Below are positions 6,204 through 13,778 of a stretch of 22,875 bases of DNA, piece after piece (positions within the stretch are counted from its first letter, which is position 1; each line of letters begins with the position of its first letter). Source of the stretch: a virus; the IMG/VR virus record IMGVR_UViG_3300037189_030636, positions 1 through 22,875 of that record, one strand, 5' to 3'. Position numbers and translations under genes: made by a program. The notes below the pieces were generated by a model. That model saw only the letters and a list, made by a program, of their open reading frames with translations. It did no database searches and was not told the DNA's origin.

Positions 6204-7498
6204 CGGCTGAAGTTCAAACACCGGGCGAGGTACAGATTGTCGATGTCTTGCTTAGCAAGAACGCTGGCACCAAACAAATAAACCTGGTACTCTTTACAGT
6301 TGAGATCAACATCTATGAAGATATCATGCGCAACGGCATGTATGGTACCATACTGATTGCTGATGCTGCCAACATTGCTGGACTGTTTCCCATTACTGGC
6401 GCCGAGATGTTGAAGATAGCCTTCAAGACTCCGGGCATGGAAGAAGGATTCAACGATGAGTTTCAAGTCTACAGCATATCCGACAAGATCATGCTCAAGG
6501 ATACTGGCACACAGGGCTACATTCTACACTTTGTTATTCCCGAATTAATGACTGATGTGCAGACTCCGGTATGGGGTACCTGGAGTGGTTATCCGTTGGG
6601 AATTGCCGACATGATTTTTAAAACTTATTTTTCCGACAAAAAAACGCTGAATCGCATTGGTGCTGATGCTGCAGAAGTAACCTTTACCAGCCCTGGCTGG
6701 CGTCCCAGCAAGGCCATCAACTGGCTGGCATCACGCAGCGTTCCTTTTGGACAAGGCGATTTGCCAGGAGCCTTGTTTTTCCAGAGCAGTAAAAGCTATC
6801 ATCTGGTCAACTACAGTACTTTATTGAGATCCAGTGCTGATTTTGGCGAATATACATATATACCAGCCAACCTATCAGGCACAACCGATGGCAATTTTGT
6901 CAAGGATGTGCAGGCAGAATACTTTAAAATTGAAAACATGGAAGTTAAAGAAACCTACAATGGGTTGAAAAATCTGCACAGTGGATTTTACGCCAATCGT
7001 TTATTGACTCTGGATATCATGAAAAAGTCCTATGAAGTCACAGAATATGATCATATTTCCAGTTTCCAAAGCCGACCAAAATTGAATCCTTTTCCTTCCT
7101 ATCCAGATATCCTGAACAGAAACCCTGCAACTGTGTTGACAGTATATCCTCAGTTATCTGACATGTATGGCAAACCCGGAGAAAGACCACCCGGTGTTAG
7201 CATGACCGTCAAAGGTAGTCTGGGTGCAGGTCGTATCAGCGCCATTCTAGAGCTGGATAATTTTAAAATTGAAATTACTGTACCAGGGCGCACCGATATT
7301 GAAGTGGGTCGCACCATTAAACTATATGTTCCAGATTCATCGCCGCGAGATGAGGGCGATACTTCGGACCGCAGAGAAGATAAGGTATATTCGGGACGTT
7401 ATCTTATTACAGCAATACGACATAAATTGACATTGCAGAAGCACATGATGATCATGGAAATTGTCAAAGAAAGCACCTTACAGGATTACAATAAATGA
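6200..7498 (+). CDS. 27: Baseplate hub protein, gp27-like
   Basis: 432 residues, near T4 gp27 (391). Visible segments are QINLVLFTVEINIYEDIMRN and YGTILIADAANI in the first tube-like domain, then ISDKIMLKDTGTQGYILHFV. Near the C-terminus are GRTIKLYVPDSSPRDEG and YSGRYLITAIRHKL. gp27 is the trimeric hub ring that links the tube to the gp5 spike. The position directly before gp5, with a 4-nt overlap at each end (ATGA), matches that role. Identification combines context and remembered family pattern; a gp44-like hub of another myophage type is the alternative name for the same role. Confidence 0.75.
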   Translation: MTAEVQTPGEVQIVDVLLSKNAGTKQINLVLFTVEINIYEDIMRNGMYGTILIADAANIAGLFPITGAEMLKIAFKTPGMEEGFNDEFQVYSISDKIMLKDTGTQGYILHFVIPELMTDVQTPVWGTWSGYPLGIADMIFKTYFSDKKTLNRIGADAAEVTFTSPGWRPSKAINWLASRSVPFGQGDLPGALFFQSSKSYHLVNYSTLLRSSADFGEYTYIPANLSGTTDGNFVKDVQAEYFKIENMEVKETYNGLKNLHSGFYANRLLTLDIMKKSYEVTEYDHISSFQSRPKLNPFPSYPDILNRNPATVLTVYPQLSDMYGKPGERPPGVSMTVKGSLGAGRISAILELDNFKIEITVPGRTDIEVGRTIKLYVPDSSPRDEGDTSDRREDKVYSGRYLITAIRHKLTLQKHMMIMEIVKESTLQDYNK

Positions 7499-10302
7499 AT
7501 TTAGATAATATTTTTGCCAAAGACGGATTCTTCTGGTGGATCGGCGTTGTTGAAGATCGTGAAGATCCCATGAAAATTGGACGCTGCCGAGTACGTATTT
7601 TTGGCTATCATCAGCCAGTTATTCCCAAGGAAGACCTGCCCTGGGCCATGCCCATGCAATCTATTACCAGTGCTGCCATTGGTGGCAAAGGGTCCTCACC
7701 AGTTGGACCCCTGGAAGGAACCTGGGTCATTGGCTTCTTCTTGGATGGTGCCAACTGTCAGAATCCCTGCATGATGGGAACCATTGGTGGTCTGCCCAAA
7801 GCTCCTCCAGCCGGCGGCGTAAGACAGGGAGATACCACTGGTACTGGTGTTGTTACCGACGGCGAAGGCAACCCAATCAAGGATGCCAATGGTGACCCCA
7901 TTACACAAAATGAAGACACCACCACACAGCCTTCTAATACAGGAACCAACTTTCAAATTTTTATTGCTGAATGTAAAAAGCTGGGATTGACCGATCCCAA
8001 GTTCCTGGCGGCCGCAGTTGGCAATGTCTACAAAGAATGTCAGTTCAATCCCCGAGCACCTGAAGATTTAAAAGGCTATGCAAATACTGCTAAAAAAGCT
8101 CTGGTCAATGGTAAAACTGGTCCAGATTATATCAGATCAGTATTTGGTTCCCGTGTATCCAGATTCAGTGATGCAGAAATTATTGCATTGACTGCCGATG
8201 AACGCAAATGGGGCGATGTGGTGTATGGATATCAGACCGAAATCGGACGCGGCATGCAGAACACAGAACCCGGCGACGGATTTAAATATCGGGGCCGCGG
8301 ATTTATTCAATTGACTGGCAAGAAAAACTACAGAGAAATTGGTGCCATCATTGGTGTTGATCTGGTCAACAATCCTGACAAAGCCAATGACCCACAGATT
8401 GCTGCGCGGGCAGCGGCCGCATATTTTAAACGCGCAGCTGGTAGCACTTATATACAGTCACAGACCGGCGTTAAGTTTCCAGGCGCAACACAGGCCGATG
8501 CCGATCTCTGGGCCACATCAGCAGTTGCTGGCAGCGACATTAGAAAAAAAGGCGACATTGGTAAAACAATTTTAGATAAAGTCAATGGTTATTCTGCCAA
8601 GTATGTTCCGGGTACGGCAGGCGGCAAAGAAATTGCCCAGATTGGAGAACAGCTGTCTCCTCCCCCAAGTCAGGTGGCTGCAAAAAATCAACCCGATCCA
8701 AATACAACCAAGTCAACCGATAAACTAAACAATCCGACTCTGGGCAAGCCCACTGCCTACAGTGATCCCAACAATGCCTACCCCGCAGCCAATTATGAGA
8801 ATCGTAAAGTTGGCGGCGATACCAATAAATTAGCCACTGGTGGCCAGGAAGCTCGCGAGACTCCGGTACTGGTGGCAAAAAATGACAAACGTCTAACCAA
8901 TATCCTGGCTGGCAATCCCGATGAGTGGGATGAACCAGAAAGTGCCTATTGTGCCAAGTATCCCTATAACCATATGATTGAGACCGAAAGTGGTCACATA
9001 CTGGAAATGGATGATACGCCGCAGAGAGAAAGACTTCACTTATATCATCGCGCCGGCACCTTCTTTGAGATTGACCAATTTGGCAGCATGCATGAACACA
9101 TACAGGGGGATTACCACGGCGTGTTTGTGCGCAACAACAAGGTATACATTCGCGGTGGCTATGATGTAACTGTGGAAAAAGCCACGCGCATCCTGGCCAA
9201 GGATGCCCTGCAGATTATCAGCTATGGCGCAACCAAGATTGATATTCGCAACGATGCCACTGTCAATGTTCATGGCAAGGCCGACGTTAGTGTCACCGAA
9301 GACCTAAAGGTTCGTGGCAAAAATCTCTACATGGAATCGGAAAACGATATTCATATCAAGGCCGGTGGCTCGTTGTTCATGGGCGCCAATGATGTTCATA
9401 TACGAGGTAGCGGTTCAGTAAATCTCGACGGCGGAACCACAGACATCAACAGCGGCAGTGCAGGATCACCCTCGGGCACCGGATTATCAGCTCCAGCCGA
9501 TCGTCGCAGTCCTCCGGGCGATGGCAGATTTGAAGATTTAAAGCGTCCAGGATGCGATCCAGATTCGGAATTCAAAGGCAACAACGATGCTGGCGAGGCG
9601 CCTCCGGGTGCTGGTATTGCTGCTGGTGTACAAACTCAGGAAGATGCGAATACCAGCAAGGCCAAGCAAGATGAAGGTTGCAAACGATCTGACCTAAACA
9701 AGCCTAGCATTGTTGCGCCTACTCCCTATAAATTGGGTGAATTTGAGAGCTTCAAGGCCACGCCCTATACCATACAGTTAAGCAAGAGATTCAAGCTCGG
9801 TGATGTGGCTCACGTTGGTAGCGAAAGCGCTGCCCTGAACAAAGAATTCTGGAGCAATGCCAATCAGACAACACACCCTGGCTGCGGCCTAAGCAAGTCA
9901 CAGATTTTAGACAATCTGCGAGGCTTGTGTGTCAATGTCCTGGATCCTATCAAAGACAAATATCCGCAGATGATGATGACCAGTTGTCTGAGATTTGATG
10001 TACCGGCCGGCGGCGCGGCCAAATCACAGCATTTAACAGGTTGTGCGGTGGACATGCAGTTCGGCAGCGACCTGTCACAGCTATATGACATTGCACTCTG
10101 GATACGTGACAATGTTGCCTTTGATCAGCTATTGCTGGAATACTACAACGGCAAGGGCAAATATACTGGTTGGATTCACGTCAGTTTCAATCCCAAGGGC
10201 AATCGCCCTGCCGGTGGTGCCAAGGTTGGAACATTTATTGACCATCAGGTGGCCAAGGGTAAAGACGGCACACCAAAATGGTATTTGTGTGATTTGAGCT
10301 AA
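7495..10302 (+). CDS. 5: gp5-like central spike with GH19 muramidase/chitinase-type and M15 peptidase domains
   Basis: 935 residues, far longer than T4 gp5 (575). Domains in order: an OB-fold at about 1-105 (WWIGVVEDREDP, CRVRIFGYH, LPWAMPMQSI, GTWVIGFFLDG); a GH19-type glycosidase at about 153-370, with candidate catalytic E181 in YKECQFN and the hallmark KYRGRGFIQLTGKKNY at 264-279; a low-complexity linker at 371-480; a beta-helix needle at about 485-660 (SGHILEMDDT, then short repeating strands with DIRNDATVNVHG and DIHIKAGGS); a polar linker; and an M15_3-type zinc peptidase at about 740-935. Zinc ligands there are H846 and D853 in SQHLTGCAVD and H895 in WIHVS, with E882 as possible catalytic acid. 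The spike would pierce the outer membrane and open peptidoglycan during injection. T4 has a GH24 lysozyme in the slot of the GH19 domain and nothing after the needle. It overlaps gp27 by 4 nt. Confidence 0.85.
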   Translation: MNLDNIFAKDGFFWWIGVVEDREDPMKIGRCRVRIFGYHQPVIPKEDLPWAMPMQSITSAAIGGKGSSPVGPLEGTWVIGFFLDGANCQNPCMMGTIGGLPKAPPAGGVRQGDTTGTGVVTDGEGNPIKDANGDPITQNEDTTTQPSNTGTNFQIFIAECKKLGLTDPKFLAAAVGNVYKECQFNPRAPEDLKGYANTAKKALVNGKTGPDYIRSVFGSRVSRFSDAEIIALTADERKWGDVVYGYQTEIGRGMQNTEPGDGFKYRGRGFIQLTGKKNYREIGAIIGVDLVNNPDKANDPQIAARAAAAYFKRAAGSTYIQSQTGVKFPGATQADADLWATSAVAGSDIRKKGDIGKTILDKVNGYSAKYVPGTAGGKEIAQIGEQLSPPPSQVAAKNQPDPNTTKSTDKLNNPTLGKPTAYSDPNNAYPAANYENRKVGGDTNKLATGGQEARETPVLVAKNDKRLTNILAGNPDEWDEPESAYCAKYPYNHMIETESGHILEMDDTPQRERLHLYHRAGTFFEIDQFGSMHEHIQGDYHGVFVRNNKVYIRGGYDVTVEKATRILAKDALQIISYGATKIDIRNDATVNVHGKADVSVTEDLKVRGKNLYMESENDIHIKAGGSLFMGANDVHIRGSGSVNLDGGTTDINSGSAGSPSGTGLSAPADRRSPPGDGRFEDLKRPGCDPDSEFKGNNDAGEAPPGAGIAAGVQTQEDANTSKAKQDEGCKRSDLNKPSIVAPTPYKLGEFESFKATPYTIQLSKRFKLGDVAHVGSESAALNKEFWSNANQTTHPGCGLSKSQILDNLRGLCVNVLDPIKDKYPQMMMTSCLRFDVPAGGAAKSQHLTGCAVDMQFGSDLSQLYDIALWIRDNVAFDQLLLEYYNGKGKYTGWIHVSFNPKGNRPAGGAKVGTFIDHQVAKGKDGTPKWYLCDLS

Positions 10303-10303
10303 T

Positions 10304-11230
10304 ATGGTGACCAGCAACAATATCAAGTATACCCTGGATTTTGAGCATGACTCAGGGGGCCTGTTTGGCTTAGGTCCTTTATTTGGTCTGCTCCTGAGCG
10401 ATATTGATCCAGTGTATGTCAGTACAGCTTTTACCAGCATTGGTACGATCTATGAGATTCTGCCCTTGACTGGATTGTCGGCGGTTTCAACCAGAGTCAC
10501 GGTCAGCAGTTTCACCATTAGTTATGCCAATACTAGTTTGACTCTGAGATGCGAAGGAACAACTGCCAATGCTCAGATCAAACTCTGGGGAACTCATGAA
10601 GGTGTGTTTCAAAAGGAAGAATGGTATACTCGAAACAGCAAACAAGAAGATACCCGAGATTCGGCTGGCGCAGAAGTTGATTTAAAATATATTAAGGTAT
10701 CCAAAAGCTATGATATTACTCCTGGATCTTTCTATGCTGGTTATAAAGCAGTGCCAGATCGCACTCTGAGTACCAGCATTACCTGGACAATTCGTTGCAG
10801 AGCAGACAACACATCACTGACCTTTACCGGCATTACCCAGAATATTCACAATGACTGGAATAAGTTTAGAAAAAACATCCGACCTTTTGTGTTAAAAAGT
10901 CAGAACGAAATTGCCACCAGTGGCACAGTTACCACCTATAGCTCGGCTACCTTTGTCAATCTACCCGCGGCTACATTTAGTGTCGCCAACACTACCAGCG
11001 TGACATCGGGCGCCACCATTACTGTGCGATTTGCCCAACCTCATAATGTGGCGTCGGGATCGATAATTGTTGTGGCAATTACCAGTACAGGCACCCGACA
11101 CAGTTTTGCTCAGGGAACTTTCTTTGCAGAAACTCTGCCCACGACCAGCAGCTTTACCTATACTGTGACCAGCATAGGAACAATCAGCACCACCACCAGT
11201 TTATTGGGTGCCGTGGGTTACTACAAATAA
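10304..11230 (+). CDS. Unrecognised structural protein between spike and PAAR tip
   Basis: 308 residues, not recognised. No signal peptide is evident; there is a short Gly/Leu/Phe-rich stretch near residues 18-32 (GGLFGLGPLFGLLLSD). Residues 60-200 are predicted beta-rich with a charged segment (EEWYTRNSKQEDTRD). The last 90 residues are Ser/Thr/Val-rich and read as short beta strands containing RFAQPHNVASG and ending GAVGYYK. That tail resembles small beta domains found on virion proteins of aquatic phages. It starts 1 nt after the gp5 stop with no strong Shine-Dalgarno, so it is probably coupled to gp5. It lies between spike and PAAR, so a tail or spike-associated part is likely, but this is inference from place only. 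Confidence 0.7.
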   Translation: MVTSNNIKYTLDFEHDSGGLFGLGPLFGLLLSDIDPVYVSTAFTSIGTIYEILPLTGLSAVSTRVTVSSFTISYANTSLTLRCEGTTANAQIKLWGTHEGVFQKEEWYTRNSKQEDTRDSAGAEVDLKYIKVSKSYDITPGSFYAGYKAVPDRTLSTSITWTIRCRADNTSLTFTGITQNIHNDWNKFRKNIRPFVLKSQNEIATSGTVTTYSSATFVNLPAATFSVANTTSVTSGATITVRFAQPHNVASGSIIVVAITSTGTRHSFAQGTFFAETLPTTSSFTYTVTSIGTISTTTSLLGAVGYYK

Positions 11231-11238
11231 GGAAGAAC

Positions 11239-11529
11239 ATGGCAGCTGCAGCAAGACTAGGCGATATTTGTTCGGGGCATGGATGTTTTCCTCCCAGAGC
11301 AGGAACCGACGCCAGCAGCAACGTAAGAATCAATGGCATCTTTGCACATCGTCTGGGTGACGGTTGGAATACCCACTGCTGCCCCAACAATGGGTGTCAT
11401 CCCAGCAATATTGGCGGCGGCAGCGGCACAGTTAGAATCAATGGCAAGGCAGCTGCCCGCATTGGCGATAGTGTGGCTTGTGGCTCAGTAATTGCACAAG
11501 GTAGCAGCAACGTGTTCATCGGTGGATAA
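11239..11529 (+). CDS. PAAR-domain spike tip protein (gp5.4-like)
   Basis: 96 residues, the size of T4 gp5.4 (97). It begins with the PAAR-type AAARLGD and contains the repeated motifs VRINGIFAHRLGD (29-41) and VRINGKAAARIGD (65-77), then SVACGSVIAQGSSNVFIGG. The fold is a small cone that caps the blunt end of the gp5 beta-helix and binds a metal ion. It is rich in cysteine and histidine: C11, H14, C16, H37, H46, C47, C48, C53, H54, C81, more than a single metal site requires. The start is set by AAGGAAG 3 nt before the ATG. Close spacing to the gene before it (8 nt) suggests co-expression with the hub operon. Confidence 0.9.
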   Translation: MAAAARLGDICSGHGCFPPRAGTDASSNVRINGIFAHRLGDGWNTHCCPNNGCHPSNIGGGSGTVRINGKAAARIGDSVACGSVIAQGSSNVFIGG

Positions 11530-11532
11530 ATA
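11525..11532 (+). promoter_or_regulatory. Late-promoter-like box GATAAATA before gp25
   Basis: GATAAATA overlaps the PAAR stop codon and ends 6 nt before the gp25 ATG. Initiation at the usual distance would place the transcript start at or next to the ATG. GGTGGA just upstream could serve as a distant ribosome-binding site for read-through mRNA. Confidence 0.4.
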
Positions 11533-11538
11533 AACGAT

Positions 11539-11928
11539 ATGTCAACTAAAACCTTCATAGATCTGGACGCAGCCATGGGGCTGAACCCACGCACACGCGA
11601 TGTCGCTGTTAAAACCAACGACAATGCCATACGTGGGGCGCTGAGAAATCTGATTCATACCAATCACTATGATCGTCCGTTTCATCCGGAAATTGGTTGT
11701 CAAATTCATGCGCTGATGTTTGAGAATATAACTGGTCTTACTGCTATTCTTGCAGAAAGAACCATACGCGATAGCATTGGAAAATTCGAACCGCGCGTTG
11801 AAATTCTAGAAGTAACTGTATCAGAAATGTTGAACAACCCCAATGAGATGAATATCAACCTGGTCTACAAGATCAGAAACACCAATGAAGTGTCACAATT
11901 TACAACCAAATTTACTAGGATTCGATAA
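11539..11928 (+). CDS. 25: Baseplate wedge protein gp25
   Basis: 129 residues, as in T4 gp25 (132). It has the gp25/lysozyme-like baseplate pattern: VKTNDNAIRGALRNLI, then NHYDRPFHPEIGCQI, and the EPR signature at residues 84-86 in FEPRVEILEV, ending in a beta strand. Despite the family name it is structural: it joins gp6 in the wedge core and holds the first sheath ring. The stop overlaps the gp6 ATG by one base (TAATG). Confidence 0.9.
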   Translation: MSTKTFIDLDAAMGLNPRTRDVAVKTNDNAIRGALRNLIHTNHYDRPFHPEIGCQIHALMFENITGLTAILAERTIRDSIGKFEPRVEILEVTVSEMLNNPNEMNINLVYKIRNTNEVSQFTTKFTRIR

Positions 11929-13778
11929 TGGCCAATACCAGAGTCACAGAATTAGACTTTGATACAATCAAGCAGAATCTGAAGTTGTTTTTAAAAGAAC
12001 AAAGCCAGTTTACTGACTACGATTTTGAAGGCAGTAACCTGAGTGTTCTGCTGGATCTGCTATCATATAATACTCACTACAATGCTGTGTTGGCCAACAT
12101 GGTTAGCAACGAAATGTACATGGATACCGCATTAAAACGCGGCAGCGTGGCCAGCCTGGCTAAACATCTGCGGTATACACCCAACAGTGTACGCTCAGCC
12201 ATGGCCAAGGTCAAACTCACCCTAACCAATATACCTGCAGCACCAACCTATGTTATATTGGAGCCCTTTACTGATTTTAATGTAGAAGTTGATGGTACGA
12301 CACTGACCTTCTACAACAATGTTGCCTATACAGCATTTCCCAACAGCGTTGGAGAATATGTATTTGAAGAAGTAATTGTCTACGAAGGCACATCGCTGGA
12401 TTACTTTTATGTGATAGGTGAATCACCAACACCGGCCAACAAATATAGTTTACCCAATGACAATGTTGATACGTCTACAATTAAAGTCAAGGTAACCTAC
12501 CCCAGTAATGTGGTAGAAACCTATACCCGCATGGATGATATTACCACAGCCAACTCTGCCAGCACCTACTATTATCTGGAAGAAGCCACGGATGGAAAAT
12601 ACTGTATCTTTTTTGGTGATGGTGTGCTGGGCAAAAATCCCCCGGCTGGCAGCGTTGTATCAATACAATATTTGATTAGCAATGGCACTGGTGGCAATAT
12701 CAGCACCAATGTTCCAGTTACATGGACTGTGTCCAGTATTGCCGGTGAATCAGACGCCAACAGAACCATAGATACTATTAGTCGTCCAAGCGGCGGATCC
12801 AATGGCGATACCGTTGAACAAATTCGTTTCAATGCCATCAATCGTTATTCAACCAATGGCAGAGCAGTAACTGCCAAGGACTATGCCAGCATTATCAGTG
12901 CAGAATTGCCGGGCGCACAGAGCGTCAATGTCTGGGGTGGTGAAAATCAAAATCCTCCGGCATTTGGCAGAATCTACATCAGTGTCAAACCCAAGACTGG
13001 CTACGTATTGACCGAGCTGGAAAAACAACGCATTGTCAATGAAATATTAAAACCCCGCAGCATGGTCACAATAAATCATGAATTTGTGGATCCTATCTAC
13101 AGTCATTTAAATTTAAATGTAGATGTTAAATATGACAATGCACTGACCAATGTATCAAATGCCACACTGGTATCGCAGGTCAGTGATCTAGTCCAGACCT
13201 TTATTGACACCAAGCTGGAAAGATTCAACGAAACCTTCTATCCCAGCCAGTTGCAGGAACAAATCATGGCACTGGATGAGTCAATTATAAGCACCAATAT
13301 TATCATTGAAATGCAGAAACGTGTTACCATAACATCGGGCGTTATTTTTACCGGCGAAGTTAAATTTCCTGCTAAAATTCACCCAGGTACATTGACCAGC
13401 AACTTCTTTATTATTCAGGATTCTGTGGGCGCACTTACCAAGGTTAGAATGCGTGACTTTCCCAATGACACACCAGCCGACTACAATGGGTCGGGAGTTA
13501 TTAGATTGATCAATGTGGCTACTGGGGTAATTGTCAACGATAATTTTGGTTCTATTAACTATGGATCGGGCATATTACATATACCTGCCCTGGATGTCTA
13601 TGGATTCATAGGTGCCAGTTCTGATGTTCGTATCATGGCAGAAATTCAGGAAAATAATCGTGATATTACTCCGGGGTTCGACGAGATTTTAATTCTTGAC
13701 GACACCACTGCCGATTCAACCAGCAATTTAAAGAACGGCCTAACTGTTAATGTTAACCAGTTAGTCAAAGTTAGATGA
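11928..13778 (+). CDS. 6: Baseplate wedge protein gp6 (gpJ-like)
   Basis: 616 residues (T4 gp6 is 660). The N-terminus has FDTIKQNLKLFLKEQ, FEGSNLSVLLDLLSYNTHYN and MYMDTALKRGSVASLAKHL, the typical gp6 opening. The FGDGVLG motif of gpJ-like baseplate proteins is at about 229-235, and the RPSGGSNGD block with RAVTAKDYASII and GRIYISVKPKTGY follows. gp6 dimers form the inner ring that holds wedges together. It sits between gp25 and the gp7-position gene, overlapping both by 1 and 4 nt, which matches the gp25-gp6-gp7 wedge core. Confidence 0.9.
   Translation: MANTRVTELDFDTIKQNLKLFLKEQSQFTDYDFEGSNLSVLLDLLSYNTHYNAVLANMVSNEMYMDTALKRGSVASLAKHLRYTPNSVRSAMAKVKLTLTNIPAAPTYVILEPFTDFNVEVDGTTLTFYNNVAYTAFPNSVGEYVFEEVIVYEGTSLDYFYVIGESPTPANKYSLPNDNVDTSTIKVKVTYPSNVVETYTRMDDITTANSASTYYYLEEATDGKYCIFFGDGVLGKNPPAGSVVSIQYLISNGTGGNISTNVPVTWTVSSIAGESDANRTIDTISRPSGGSNGDTVEQIRFNAINRYSTNGRAVTAKDYASIISAELPGAQSVNVWGGENQNPPAFGRIYISVKPKTGYVLTELEKQRIVNEILKPRSMVTINHEFVDPIYSHLNLNVDVKYDNALTNVSNATLVSQVSDLVQTFIDTKLERFNETFYPSQLQEQIMALDESIISTNIIIEMQKRVTITSGVIFTGEVKFPAKIHPGTLTSNFFIIQDSVGALTKVRMRDFPNDTPADYNGSGVIRLINVATGVIVNDNFGSINYGSGILHIPALDVYGFIGASSDVRIMAEIQENNRDITPGFDEILILDDTTADSTSNLKNGLTVNVNQLVKVR

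Noticed and set aside
8582-8878. Minus-strand 98-codon frame rich in Trp, Arg and Tyr opposite the gp5 linker
   Set aside because: It is antisense to the low-complexity linker, has no promoter or ribosome-binding site, and its odd composition follows from the complement of Pro/Ala/Asn/Lys codons.
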